A DNA stretch of 64,000 nt from Sarcophilus harrisii (lineage: Eukaryota > Chordata > Mammalia > Dasyuromorphia > Dasyuridae): assembly GCF_902635505.1 (NCBI RefSeq), contig NC_045430.1, positions 111,907,425-111,971,424 on the forward strand, in the 5' to 3' direction. Below, one piece after another: positions 24,801-35,833 of this stretch. The number at the start of each line of letters is the position of its first letter. The first letter of the stretch is position 1. A program made the position numbers and the translations under genes. The notes under the pieces are model-generated. The model did no database searches, was not told where the DNA came from, and worked only from the letters and a program-made list of their open reading frames with translations.

Positions 24801-25145
24801 GCCTTCTGTCTTCTGATTTCATTTACAATAAGAATATCAAGATTGATAAATTGATTTCCTCATTAAATCATTTGTTTATTATTGGACAAGAATCTTACAT
24901 TTTTAACAGGATCTGCTAAATTAAAGCTTATTGAATCTGTATGTTCTGGCCTATAATGTAGAATTAATGACTACTTCTATATTATAGATTATTTAAAACC
25001 GTGATTTTTATTATTCTCTGCCCCATTTTCCTGTTACTCTAATTCTTAACACTAAACAGGCAGGAAAAGGTTGGGGTACAGAGGACTGACTGCTGTGGCC
25101 AAAGAATTCATCACCACGTGGTCAGCCTAGAAGTCAGCCTAGAAG
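24801..25145. other. Unassigned sequence ending in a 12-bp tandem repeat
   Basis: No element was recognised. GTCAGCCTAGAA occurs twice in tandem at 25121-25144, touching the left edge of the direct repeat that begins at 25146. Confidence 0.5.
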
Positions 25146-25319
25146 AAACAGTCTGGGAAGAGAAAGAAGTGATCCTGGGTCTGACAATTAAAGATACTGT
25201 ATTCTATGGATATCAGCTGATAAATCACATCCTTAATGTTTAAAAAACAAACTTCTTTTTGAGCAAAAGACAATTTGTAGTCTTTGTTATTATTCCTCAT
25301 TACTGAACATGGTTAAATA
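25146..25319. repeat. Local direct repeat, copy 1 (174 bp)
   Basis: The segment recurs at 26021-26195, 875 bp downstream in the same orientation. By eye the copies differ at five bases and one single-base length change, about 97% identity. It matches no repeat family I know. Confidence 0.92.
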
Positions 25320-25560
25320 ATATAAATTTAAATAATATAAATAAATATTAATATGACCTTTCGAAACTTCATTAGGTTGGTCCTTGGAAAGAAGATTGAA
25401 TCTGTTGCCAGGTATTCAAAGCCTTCCCAGCAAGGTGCAACCTCCTAGAACTTAAGCTTTACTTCAGCAACCCAAAGAATTCAGGGTCCTCTCTATCCAT
25501 GATGAGCCACCATGTTTGTCCAAGTTTCATGAATATTAACTTGTCTTTTTTTTTCTTGTC

Positions 25561-25620
25561 AAATAACATGCATTTATTAAGTATCTACTATGTGCCAAGC
25601 ACTGTTCTAGTCTGAATATG
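25561..25620 (-). mobile_element. L2 3' end fragment, reversed
   Basis: 'atttattaagtatctactat' followed by 'gtgccaagcactgttctagt', the reversed L2 end, lies between the two direct repeats. Confidence 0.5.
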
Positions 25621-26020
25621 GAAAAGAAACAATCTCTACTTTTCATATTTTATTGGAGAGTCAACAGAGACATACCAAAGTATGAATGCAGTGTGGCTTT
25701 GTCATTTACTTACTCAAAAATCCTGCTAATTGCTTTCTTAAGTGACTTGTTCTTACTATATTCCTGTCTCTTCTGGCATAAACTTTCACAAAAAAAGAGG
25801 AAACATTTTGTTTCTACCTTTCTTACTTTTACAACTTTTGCAGGTTTCTAACTGTGTAGGGGCAGGAACGTTGCCAGGAAGAAACATGGTGATATCTTTA
25901 CAAATTTGACTTTGAAAATATACTTAGCTGAGCATGCATCCTTTTAATTAATGTTATGGTCGTGATTTCTGTGACCTGTGCTGACATTTCTTTTCCTCTC
26001 TTTTGTACCCATGGCTCCGA

Positions 26021-26195
26021 AAACAGTCTGGGAAGAGAAAGAAGTGATCCTGGGTCTGACAATTAAAGATACTGTATTCTATGGATATCAGCTGATAAAT
26101 CACTTCCTTAGTGTTTAAAAAAACAAACTTCTTTTTGAGCAAAAGACAATTTGTAGTCTTTGTTATTAGTCCTCATTATTGAACATGTTTAAATA
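26021..26195. repeat. Local direct repeat, copy 2 (175 bp)
   Basis: Partner of 25146-25319. Homology starts at AAACAGTCTGG and ends at TTAAATA in both. The 700 bp between the copies is not duplicated. The short minus-strand frame at 25954-26142 overlaps this copy and is not a gene. Confidence 0.92.
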
Positions 26196-26889
26196 GAGTA
26201 TGGATGACTCATTTTGAGATATGCATATTTCAGGGAAGGAATAGTCTGGTCTAGTGGAGTTCTTTGTCATTCTGAGAAAATACAACTGTATACCTGTACT
26301 AATTTTATGTCTTTCCTTCAATTATCAATTTACCAATTTCTTTCTTAATTTCCTTTTTTAGATTGGGATAAGCATATGATTTCATTTCATATAGATTCCC
26401 AGTAGGGAAACTCTCTCTATTGATGTAGATGAACAATTTGCTTATCTTTTTAGTCTGAGAATTTCTTGGGTACCGAGAGGTTTAGGGATTTGGTCCCATA
26501 GCTAATATGTATCAGACCCAAGATTTGAATCCAGCTCTTAATTACTGCAAGGCCATCTCTGTCACTATTGACCACAGGTCAATTCCTTATAATCCTAGAA
26601 ATTCTTTTTTATCTTTTCTTTACAAATACTACTTCTCTCAGTGAGGAAAAATCACTGGATTTTAAAATTAATTAGAGTGCATATCTTAATGAGTTTGTGA
26701 AACACATCAATAATGGCTATGACTTCCATATCATTAATATGTCATTCTTTGTGATTTTATTTTACATTGTTCTACAGATCATCACCAAGGGATCTATCCC
26801 ATGTGCTACAATGTTGATACCAGATCTCTTTTCATTTTGTGATGCTATTTGTAGCACCCAATCTAACCATCTATCATTCCTTAACCTTC
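26196..26889. other. Unassigned sequence
   Basis: No gene was recognised. A decayed SINE-like bit ('agatttgaatccagctctta') is near 26522. Confidence 0.4.
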
Positions 26890-27545
26890 CTGCATGACTG
26901 CTCCTCATATTTCATTTTATTATTATACAGTTCTTTCATGATAATTCCTCTTTGTGCATAGGTCATAACTGGAAATGTGTGGAAAGTAACCTACTCATAA
27001 TCACTATGCATTTCTCCACTGCCCTTTGGGTTACTTATAATCTAAATGTGGACATTCTCGTCTCCACCAATTCAGAACACTGAACTATTGCACAGGTTCC
27101 CTATTACCTCAGGACCAAAGTTAAACTCTTCTATTATGCAAAACTCTTTGACAACTTGGTTTCTTCATACTTTTCAGCTGACTTTCACATGATTTCCCTC
27201 ATTCTCTATGATCTAGTTTTTCTGATCTATTTTCTTTACACATAATGCTTCATCTTCCATTCTCTGCTTTTGTACTTACTAAAATCACCAAATTCCTGGT
27301 ATAGAGATTTTCTCTTCGTCTTCACCTAGAATTTCTGGTTTCTTCCAAAACTCATCTCAAGCACTACTTTTTGGATACTTATTTTAAGGAGCCCTTAGCA
27401 ACTAGCACCTTTTCTTTAAGGTGACTGGCTTTTGATTAGTATATATCATATATTCCATATAGATTTATATGTATGTATGCACACGTATCTGTATATGTGT
27501 GTGCATATGTATTTGTTGTCTCCTCTGTTAGAATATCATCTTGAG
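26890..27545 (+). mobile_element. L2 LINE 3' region
   Basis: 'ccctattacctcaggaccaa', 'tttctggtttcttccaaaac' and 'aggagcccttagcaactagc' then 'tgttgtctcctctgttagaa' follow forward L2 3' sequence. A TA/TG-rich microsatellite (about 27440-27510) interrupts it, and an L1 inserted at its end. Confidence 0.6.
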
Positions 27546-27559
27546 AAAAGGAATTTTAG

Positions 27560-28289
27560 TCCATACCCTTTGATGCAGCAGTGTTTCTACTAGGTCTATA
27601 TCCCAAAAAGATCTTAAAGGAAGGAAAGGAGTCCACATGTGCAAAAATGTCTGTGGCAACCCTTTTGGTAGTAGCAAGAAACTGGGAATTAAGTGAATGC
27701 CCATCAGTTGGAGAATGGCTGAATAAGTTATGGAATAGAATGCTATGGGATATTATTGTTCTATAAGAAACCACCAGCAGGATGATTTCAGAGAGGCTTG
27801 GAGAGACTTACATGAACTGACGCTGAGTGAAATGAGCAGAACCAGAAGATCATTATACACAGCAACAAGAAGACTATACGATGATCAATTCTGATAGATG
27901 TGACTCTTTCCAACAATGAGATGATTGAGGCCAGTTCCAATGATCTTGTGAAGAAGAGAGCCATCTCCACCCAGAGAAAGGACTGTGAGAACTCTAGTAT
28001 TTTCACTTTTTTGGTTGTTATTTGCTTACATTTTGTTTTCTTTCCCATTTTTTTTCCTGTTTGATTTGGTTTTTCTTGTGCAGCAAGATAATTGTATAAA
28101 TATGTTTACATATATTGGATTTAACATATATTTTAACATGAATAACATATATTGCATTACTTGCCATCTAGGGGAGGGTGTGGGGAGAAGGAGGGTAAAA
28201 TTTGAAGCCCAAAGTTTTGCAAGTGTCAGTGTTGAAAAATTATCCATGCATATGTTTTGAAAATAAAAAGCTTTAATTAAAAAAAAGAT
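27560..28289 (+). mobile_element. 5'-truncated L1 3' end with target duplication
   Basis: The copy runs from 'ccataccctttgatgcagca' to 'ttgaaaataaaaagctttaa' and an A-rich tail. AAAAGGAATTTTAG (27546-27559) and AAAAGAAATTTTAG (28290-28303) are the target duplication, with 13 of 14 bases equal. It is the same L1 group as 13798-15826. Confidence 0.85.
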
Positions 28290-28303
28290 AAAAGAAATTT
28301 TAG

Positions 28304-28500
28304 CCCTTCATAAACCTGCTCCCTGAGCCTTTCCACTCTTCTGACATCTTATTCTTCACATGTTCTACAATTGGTCTCCTTAATGTTCCTCAAATAAGAC
28401 ACAGCAATTCCCAACTCTAAGTAATTTTGCTATCTTCCATGTTTTAATACTTTCCCTCCTTCTCTTTACTACCTATCTTCCCTAACTTTTTTCAAGTTCT
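28304..28500 (+). mobile_element. L2 LINE fragment
   Basis: 'tctccttaatgttcctcaaa' then 'gcaattcccaactctaagt' and 'ttcaagttctagataaaatc' resembles the forward L2 3' region, out of order with the piece at 26890, so it is probably a separate copy. Confidence 0.45.
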
Positions 28501-28618
28501 AGATAAAATCTTCCTTTTTTTTTCTTTTGTTTTTAATTAAAGCTTTTTAGTTCCCACAGTCTTCTCTCTGGGTGTAGATGGCTCTCTTCATCACAAGATC
28601 ATTGGAACTGCCCTGAAT

Positions 28619-29041
28619 TGTAATGTTCTTTTCTAAAATGTAATCTTCTCTTGTGGGGGTTTCCTTGGGGTCTCTGGAGGCAGTCTTAGTTTCAGTTCAA
28701 TAATCACCTCAAATGCAGCCAGGTATTAAAGTCCAAATCCTTTATTGTCTCCTTCGAAGTCTTGTCTCCTTTCCTGTGGCCCAGTTAGCTTTCTTAAAAG
28801 CCTTCTGTAGTCTTGGTTCTGAGAGTTCGAGCTCTGGCTTCTGAATATCCCCCACTCAATCCTGGTTGAGGATCCTAGTTTATGTATGCTTTCTTAAAGA
28901 TGTGAATCTTGTAAAACTGTAGTAAGTACTAAGTACATGTACTGAACTAGAGAACTGTTAAGTACCATGCTAAATTAAATAACTATTGTCTCTTTCAATT
29001 CCACTGACTTAGCACCTTGTTTCAAGTTCTGGCCCATAACA
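28619..29041 (-). mobile_element. ERV solo LTR (LTR family A), minus strand, inside L1
   Basis: On the minus strand it begins TGTTATGGGCCAGAACTTG and ends GAACATTACA, matching the elements at 18982 and 42723. The minus-strand hexamer AATAAA lies at 28741-28746 and is followed by related sequence in all three copies. The L1 continues on both sides. The target duplication is no longer clear. It is a fossil with no internal region. Confidence 0.75.
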
Positions 29042-30698
29042 CTCATCTCATTGTTGAAAAGATCACAACTATCAGAATTGATCATCATATAATCTTCTTG
29101 TATAATGGTCTCCTGGTTCTAGTCATTTCACTTAACATCAATTCATGTAAGTCTCTCCAGGCCTCTATGAAGTCATCCTGCTTATTGTTTCTTATATAAC
29201 AATAATATTCCATAACATTCACATACCGTAATGTATTCAGCCATTCTCCAACTGATGATCCACTTAATTCCCAGATTCTTGCCACTACAAAAAGGGCTGC
29301 CATGAACATTTATACACATGTGAGCACCTTTCCCTTCTTTAAAATCTCTTTGGGATATAAACCCAGTAAAAACACTGCTGGATCAAAAGGTATACACAGT
29401 ATATACAGTTTGATAGCTCTTTAGGCATAGTGCCAAATTGCTCTCTAGAATGGTTTGATCAGTTCACAACAATATAATAGTGTCCCAGTTTTCCCACATC
29501 CTCTCCAACATTCATCATTATCTTTTCCTGTCATTTTAGCCAATCTGACAGGTGTGTAGTGGTACCTCAGAGTTGCTTAATTTTCATTTCTCTGATCAAT
29601 AGTGATTTAAAGCACTTTTTCATATGACTTGAAATGGTTTCAATTTCCTCATCTGAGAATTATCTGTTCATATCCTTTGACCATTTATAAATTGGAGAAT
29701 GGCTTGAATTCTTATAAATTTGACTCAATTTTCTATGTATTTTAGAAGAGGACTTTATCAGAACCTTTGAATGTAAAAATGTTTTCCCATTTTATTGCTT
29801 CCCTTCTAATCTTGTCTGCATTAGTTTTGTTTGTACAAAAACTTTTTAACTTAATATAATCAAAATGATCTATTTTGTGTTCATTAATGAACTCCAGTTC
29901 TTCTTTGGCCGCAAATTTCTTCCTTCTCCAGAGATCTGAGAGACAAATTATCCTTTGTTCTTTTTATTTGCTTATAATATCACTTTTTATGTCTAAATCA
30001 TGAACCCATTTTGACCTTATCTTGGCATATGGTGTTAGGTGTGGGGTCAGGGCTTAATTTCTGCCATGTTAGTTTCCAATTTTCCCAGAAGTTTTTTTTT
30101 TTTTTTCAAATAGTGAGTTCTTATCCCAAAAGCTGGGGTATTTGGGTTTGTCAAGCATTAAATTGCTATAGTTACTGAATATTTTGTCTTGTGAACCTAA
30201 TCTATTCCACTGATCCACTACTTTATTTCTTAGCCAGTAGCAAATAGTTTGATGACTGATGGTTTATAATATAGTTTTCATCTGGCACAGTTAGGCCACT
30301 TTTACTTGCATTTTTTCCTTAATTCCCTTGAAATTCTTGACATTTTGTTCTTCCAGATGAACTTTGCTATAATTTTTTCTAGATCTGTAAACTAATTTCT
30401 TGGGAGTTTGATTGGCATGGCACTGAATAAGTAGATTAATTTAGGGAGTATTATCATTTTTATTATATTCACCCAGCCTATCCATGAGCACTTGATATTT
30501 TTCCAATTGATTAGATCTGACTTTATTTGTGTGGAAAGTGTTTTGTAGTGTGTTCATATAGTTCCTGACTTTGCCTTGGCAGATAGATTTCCAAATATTT
30601 TATCTTATCAACAGTTATTTTAAATAGAATTTCTCTTTGTATCTCTTGCTGCTGGACTGTGTTGATAATGTATAAAAATGCTGATGATTTATGTGGAT

Positions 30699-31097
30699 TT
30701 ATTTTATATCCTGAAAATTGGTAAAGTTGTGAATTGTTTCCAATAGTTTTTTAGTTGATTCTCTAGGGTTCTCTAAGTATGCTATTATATCATCTGCAAA
30801 GAGTGATAATTTGGTTTCCTCATTACCTACTCTAATTCCTTTAATCTCCTTTTCTTCTCTTATTGCCAAAGCTAACATTTCTAATACTATATTGAATAGT
30901 AATGGTGATAGTGAGCAACCTTGTTTCACCCCTGATCTTATTGGGAATGGTTCTAGTTTGTCTTCATTACATAGTATGCTTGTCGATAGTTTTAAATAGA
31001 TGCTACTGATCATTTTAAGGAATAGTCCATTTATTCCTATACTCTCTAGTGTTTTTAATATGAATAATTGTTGGAATATATCATGCATTTTCTGCAT
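30699..31097 (-). pseudogene. L1 ORF2 reverse-transcriptase fragment
   Basis: A 132-residue frame matches the L1 RT palm: SGVKQGCSLSPLLFNIVLEM, then KLSLFADDIIAYLENPRES with the catalytic F-A-D-D box still readable. It is part of the antisense truncated L1 at 28513-31219, lacks the EN domain and ORF1, and has no promoter of its own. Confidence 0.85.
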
Positions 31098-31324
31098 CTT
31101 TTGAGATAGCCATATTGTTTTAATTAGTTTGGTTATTGATATAGTCAGTTATGCTAATCATTTTCGTAATATTGAACCAGCCCTGCATTTCTGGTATAAT
31201 TACTACTTGTTCATGGTGTATAAAATCTTACTTTCTATAGGAAGTCTTTTCCAGTTAATTCTATTGCCTTTTTTTCTGGGGATGATTCCAGTTTATTCTA
31301 CATGTAGCTTGACTGCATATAACT

Positions 31325-31460
31325 AGAATGTTGTGTCCTTCGCTAGAAGATAGTTAATTCCTTGAAAGCAGGAATTGGTTTTTGCATTTCTTTGTATTCC
31401 CAGTGCTCATTATGGTGCCTAAGATATAACAGACAGCTTATAAAGATCTATTGATTGACA
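31325..31460 (+). mobile_element. L2 3' end
   Basis: 'ttccttgaaagcaggaattg', then 'tttgtattcccagtgctcat' and 'ggtgcctaagatataacaga' is a worn forward L2 end. Confidence 0.5.
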
Positions 31461-32194
31461 AAATCTTCACAAAAATTGTGCATAGGTTATAGAAAGCAAT
31501 TTCCCACTTGGGCATTTTCTAAATTCTCTATCCTGTACTCCCTATCAGGAGATGGGTAATATGCCTCATCATGAATCCTCTAGAGGGGAAAAAACTCTTT
31601 CAAAGTTTTTTGCACAGTATTTTGATTAGCGTATAAATTTTTCTTTTACATGTTCATTCAAATGAATAGATGCTAACTATTCAAGTTCATCCAAATCTTC
31701 CCAGGTTTCACAGAAACTAATATTTTTTATAGCAAATGGCATTTTATTACTTTTATGTACCATAAATTTTTCAGTCATTCCCCAATTAAGGGGGTACCCC
31801 TTAGTTTCTAGTGCTTTGCCTTTACAAAAAAGAGTTGATAGAAATGTTTTTGTACATATGCATCTTTTTCTTCTATCTTTGATCTCTTGATCACATAGGT
31901 AGACAAAGAGCTAGTCAAGTTTATTAGTTAACTTGATGGACTTAGAGACTCTCCTGGCAACAAGATTTACATATATTTTTGTCATTTGCATTGAAAGTGA
32001 AATGACAAATAGTAGTTTTTGACCTGTTTTGGTGAGTCAAGTAAATCATCTATGACATATAAACCCATCTTAAAAGGTAAGATTTTTTTAGTATTTGCCA
32101 TTGAGTCCTCAGCCTTGCTTACATTAGGTAATTAATAAATATTTCTTAGATTTTGCTTTACATTTTATTTTTAGAATGGCTCCACAGATTTTAT
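31461..32194. other. MGST1: Unassigned sequence upstream of MGST1 exon 2
   Basis: No gene was recognised. Pieces near 31690-31850 ('tcagtcattccccaattaag', 'gggtaccccttagtttct') look like an old reversed L1 3' part. It is probably within MGST1 intron 1. Confidence 0.4.
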
Positions 32195-32360
32195 ATCATC
32201 ATATGATCTTGGAGTTGGAAAATAGTTTTGATGTCCCTTGATTCCACTCTTCACAAGAAGAATCCTCTTTACAATATCCCCAATAGATAGCCATCCAGAC
32301 TCTGCTGATGGGGAGCTCCCTTTCTCTCAAAGCATTGAAGAAGTTTAATTGGTGGCAATT
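32195..32360 (-). mobile_element. CR1/L3-like LINE relic, reversed
   Basis: 'atgatcttggagttggaaaa', then 'agccatccagactctgctga' and 'tggggagctccctttctctc' are the reversed CR1-type landmarks, 270 bp before MGST1 exon 2. Confidence 0.55.
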
Positions 32361-32628
32361 TTTACCATTTTTTCTTGCTTACAGTTTTCTCACTATAGTA
32401 AATACAAAAATGACTAACAGCATAGAACCAATATTTTGAAATTTTAAAAATTACATTCTTGTTTCTTTTTGAAGCCAACATGTATGGACCAAATAATCCA
32501 GGATGGGGTTATTGTTATTTTGTTTTTCTTTTAAGCTACATTATTTCTGCTGCTCCTCAAAAGATTCAATGTCTAATGAATGCTATTTTGGTTGTTGTCA
32601 TGTTTAAAATAACGAAGTTCTTTTTTAG

Positions 32629-32654
32629 GACTTCAGTAAAGCTCAAGTAACAAA
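32629..32654 (+). other. MGST1: MGST1 exon 2, 5' untranslated part
   Basis: A pyrimidine-rich acceptor, GTTCTTTTTTAG, ends at 32628. The 26 transcribed bases that follow lead to an ATG in the context AACAAAATGG, with A at -3 and G at +4, which is a good initiation context. MGST1 of other mammals also starts translation near the 5' edge of its second exon. Confidence 0.75.
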
Positions 32655-32780
32655 ATGGCTGAATTTCCCCAGCTGAGTGACAACCAGACTTTCTTGGCTT
32701 TTATCTCCTATTCAACCATTGTCATTTCAAAAATGATGCTAATGAGTATTATAACATCATTCTTCAGAATAACAAGAAAG
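32655..32780 (+). CDS. MGST1: MGST1 coding exon 2 (residues 1-42)
   Basis: This exon encodes the N-terminus of microsomal glutathione S-transferase 1, a trimeric membrane enzyme of the ER and outer mitochondrial membrane. It conjugates GSH to electrophiles and reduces lipid hydroperoxides. The 42 codons start at the ATG and include YSTIVISKMMLMS, which aligns to the family's first membrane helix (about residues 12-37), then FFRITRK. Arg38, a GSH-contacting residue in the family, is kept. The exon ends on a whole Lys codon followed by gtaaga. The first ten residues differ most from human, as expected for this part. The reading frame runs past the donor to a stop at 32835-32837, but that tail is intronic and has no family match. 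Confidence 0.93.
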
Positions 32781-34344
32781 GTAAGAAATAAGAAAAGTAA
32801 CGTGGCAGAACCAAGTGAAATGCACATTAAAATATGAAGATATCAAAAGTGATTTCTTTCCCTTTTCTTACTTTCAAATGCTGAGTTTCTTGAAATAATG
32901 ATCTTCAGTTACTTTTCTTAGCCCAGTAGTGCTTTGTTTAATGTCACAAATGGAATATATTCCCACCCTAATTATGAGGCAGTCATTTTTTGTACAGCTG
33001 GATCTGATATAGTTATAGTACTAGTTCTCTGTTCCCAAAACTTGTAAATTTTATTAGAAATGGTTCCTCCACCCACCCCCTCAACCACCTCCATTGTAAC
33101 TTTCACCTTTTGTCATGCTGCACAGAACTCTCAGCTCTGAGAATATCCAATTTAACAAGCAAGAATCCTATGATTCAAGAGCCGAGTTTAGCAAATTAGG
33201 GATTAGGAGGGGAAAAAAGTTATTCATTTTCAGTCAGCTATTGGTGTCATTGGCATGAAAATGAATTTGAAGACTAGGCTAGAGATCATCTCATCTACCC
33301 TCTCATCGTACATATGGGGGGAGTGAGACCCATCAAGGTTATGAGTAATTGCTCCAAATCACATAGGCAGTATACCGACTGCTTTGTTCTCCTGGTTCCT
33401 CTATTTTTGATGCTTGACCCTATTTGCTGCAAGTGATTCACTAAAGCTTCATTAGAGAACTAAATGTCAGCATTAGGATTTGACTCCAGATCTTTTGACC
33501 CATATTACAATGAAGACTGATGAAATTTGAATCAGAGGATCTCAGTATGAATCCTAAATCCTTGACTTAGTAAGTGGGTGATGATTAGCTGACCTCTGAA
33601 GTGCCTTTTGGCTATGACATCAAACACAGTGCTTTTTTTTTTTTCTTTATATTGTTCAGATCATTCTATAACATGAGCAAATTGTCTTCTAATTCATCCT
33701 AAATTCTTGTGTGTTTTTTTTTAATGGAAGTAAAATTATTATATAGCATAAACAATACACACAAATGGCATTTCCTGTTATAAAAAAGGATTCTTTATTG
33801 GGGATGTCTTTTGGAAAATGATGAAATAGGAAAAGTTTGTTTGGGGACTATCTTCCTTATCATTCTATTTCCTCTCTCCTAGGCCCTTTACTCTCATGGT
33901 ACAATTGCCTTTTATCCCATAACTCTAGGGCTTTACTCTCAGTTGTTATATTCCCCAACTTGGATTCTATATATAGTAAATAGGTATATATACACATATC
34001 ATATATCCACACACACATGTGTGTATCATGTGTGTTTATACATGTATGTGTATGTGTGTGTATGTGTACATACATGTACATGTATATGTACCTATGTGAG
34101 TATAGTATAGAAAGAATTAAATTGAAGTAGCTAGAAAGGAGTGAAAAAAAGGCAGTATTTGAATGAAGAGAAGAAAGATTTGAATGAGAGAATGAGAAAA
34201 AGATAAACTAAAAGAAGAGATGAAAGAAAATAGTCAGACAATGGAAATGGATCGACTATTTTAACTATTGACTTCCAAGATACTGCTGCAATTAAAAAAA
34301 AAAAGAGTTAGCAAGGAGAAGAAAATTGTTCAGGAAAATTGGTC
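32781..34344. other. MGST1: MGST1 intron 2, first part
   Basis: Largely unassigned. A CR1-like relic ('agagatcatctcatctaccc') is at about 33280-33400, a MIR-like relic near 33480-33600 and a TA/CA/TG-rich microsatellite at 33985-34105. No further exon was seen. Confidence 0.45.
33985..34105 (+). repeat. TA/CA/TG-rich microsatellite
   Basis: Runs of CACACACA, TGTGTGTA and TACATGTACATG make a self-complementary alternating tract. The overlapping minus-strand frame rich in His, Thr and Tyr is an artefact of it. Confidence 0.85.
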
Positions 34345-34450
34345 ATTCAATCAATAGACCTCTATTAAGGACCTATTATGTGCCAGATACTATGCAAGGC
34401 ATTGAACAAAGCTAGAAAGAAATATAGTCTTTACCTTCAAGAAAATATGT
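34345..34450 (-). mobile_element. L2 3' end, reversed
   Basis: 'caatagacctctattaagga', then 'ctattatgtgccagatacta' and 'gtctttaccttcaagaaaa' is the reversed L2 end. Confidence 0.55.
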
Positions 34451-34525
34451 TATTATACATTATGTTGTATGTGTACATGTACTAAATCCATGCTTTAATA
34501 AATAAGGGGAGCTCCCAGAAAAAGG

Positions 34526-34528
<3 letters not shown>

Positions 34529-34563
<35 letters not shown>
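34529..34563 (+). repeat. (TG)n microsatellite
   Basis: About 17 TG units with a short TA continuation, in MGST1 intron 2. Confidence 0.95.
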
Positions 34564-34566
<3 letters not shown>

Positions 34567-34606
34567 CATACATAGGAATAAGCATTGACATAGATACACA
34601 CACATC

Positions 34607-34957
34607 ATCCTTCCTTGGAAATCAAGCATTTGCTTCATCTTCCAAGAGCTCTGCTCCCTCTTTTTCAGTAAGAGCCCCAGAGCTGTAATTGTGTCCCAAC
34701 TTATTCATGGGGAAGGGGGAAGAGAGGAATGGAGTAAGAAAAATTTGAAACACAAGGTTTTACAAAGTAAATGTTGAAAACTATCTTTGCATGTATTTGG
34801 AAAAATAAAAGCTATTAAAATAAAAACATTTTCAATACCTTTTGAGACAAAAAATAAAGGAAAGAAAAATAGCAGCTGAATAAGTTGGAGCTCACTCACA
34901 ACTCTGAAGCTTTTACTGAAGAAGAGGGAGCAGACTTCTTGTTTTCCAAGGAAGGAT
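34607..34957. repeat. Inverted repeat around an L1 tail
   Basis: The left arm (34607-34707) starts ATCCTTCCTTGGAAA and ends CCAACTTATTCA. The right arm (34877-34957) starts TGAATAAGTTGG and ends TTTCCAAGGAAGGAT. Long parts between also pair (GCTCCCTCTT with AAGAGGGAGC), though the left arm has about 20 extra bases. The 169-bp spacer is the 3' tail of an L1. The arms match no family I know. Confidence 0.8.
34708..34850 (+). mobile_element. L1 3' tail
   Basis: 'tttgaaacacaaggttttac', 'aaatgttgaaaactatcttt' and 'ggaaaaataaaagctatta' is the 3' end of the second L1 group of the window, also seen at 47686-48012. Confidence 0.7.
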
Positions 34958-35089
34958 AGTCAACCATAGTTGTTTTTAGATGAGTTCAATATGAGTCATT
35001 AGGCCAATAAAGTAGTTAAGAAAACTAACATGGTCTTAGGTTTATAGGAATACAGGCCTAGGATATTTCAAGATTTCAGAAGCCATCTC

Positions 35090-35270
35090 AATCAAACAAA
35101 TAGCAGTAAATATTAAATGCCTACTATGTGACTGGCATTGTACTAAGCATTAGGGATGCAAAAGGGGCAAAAGACATTCCCTATCTTCAAGTCATTTACA
35201 ATGTAATAAGGGAGATAACATGGAAACAAATATATACAATTTTGCCAAGTAATATGCAGTATACATAGGG
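35090..35270 (-). mobile_element. L2 3' end, reversed
   Basis: 'tgcctactatgtgactggca', 'ctaagcattagggatgcaaa' and 'gacattccctatcttcaagt', then 'gggagataacatggaaac', follow the reversed L2 end. Confidence 0.65.
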
Positions 35271-35339
35271 AATAATTTACTATAATTGAGTCAAAACATT
35301 TTATAAATCCAGAAACTGATCTTCTAATCTAATTGACTA

Positions 35340-35755
35340 ATTCCAGAGTAACTGACTCCAATCTAATTTTCTAGCTTTATTTCCCATTATTCTTTATTCT
35401 AAATTCTACATCTCAACAGTGTTCTAACTATTCTTAAAGTTGGCAAGTCATCTCATTCTCTTTCATTCTCTTCATTCAGTTAATCCATCTTCTTCATAAA
35501 GCCTTCTTTCATCCCATTAGTTCTTCATATCCTTTCTTTCTCGTTAAATTTTCCTCCTATCCTTTGATGTCTCTATCTTCACTACCTTCCCACACACACT
35601 CCTTTTCTTAACAGTGTATATGCTGTATACCTTACCAGAATGTAAATTCCTTGAGGATTGGGACTGTTTGTCTACCTTTCTCCAACTCCATGAGATTCCC
35701 AGTGCTTAGCACACTGCCTTTTACATAGAAAATAATTAATAAATTTCTATTGAAG
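35340..35755 (+). mobile_element. L2 LINE 3' region
   Basis: 'aaagccttctttcatcccat', 'aaattccttgaggattggga' and 'cagtgcttagcacactgcct' then 'aattaataaatttctattga' form a forward L2 3' end. Confidence 0.65.
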
Positions 35756-35833
35756 ATTTTGTTTGCTCTCCAGTTTCAAAAAATAGGGGAAATCATTCAT
35801 GCAGCAACTCTATATATCTAGTACATATATAAT

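Larger units (their letters stand above)
28513..31219 (-). mobile_element. 5'-truncated L1 LINE, reversed, holding a solo LTR
   Basis: The + strand begins with a T-rich tail and 'aattaaagctttttag' (reversed L1 3' end) and runs through reversed ORF2 to the RT domain. The 10-bp direct repeat ATAAAATCTT brackets it (28503-28512 and 31220-31229), a good target duplication. Part of the 3' UTR is missing. The solo LTR at 28619-29041 entered later. Confidence 0.85.

Noticed and set aside
32781-32837. Read-through of exon 2 into a 60-residue protein
   Set aside because: The donor gtaaga at 32781 and family homology stop the exon at 32780. The tail has no similarity to MGST1.
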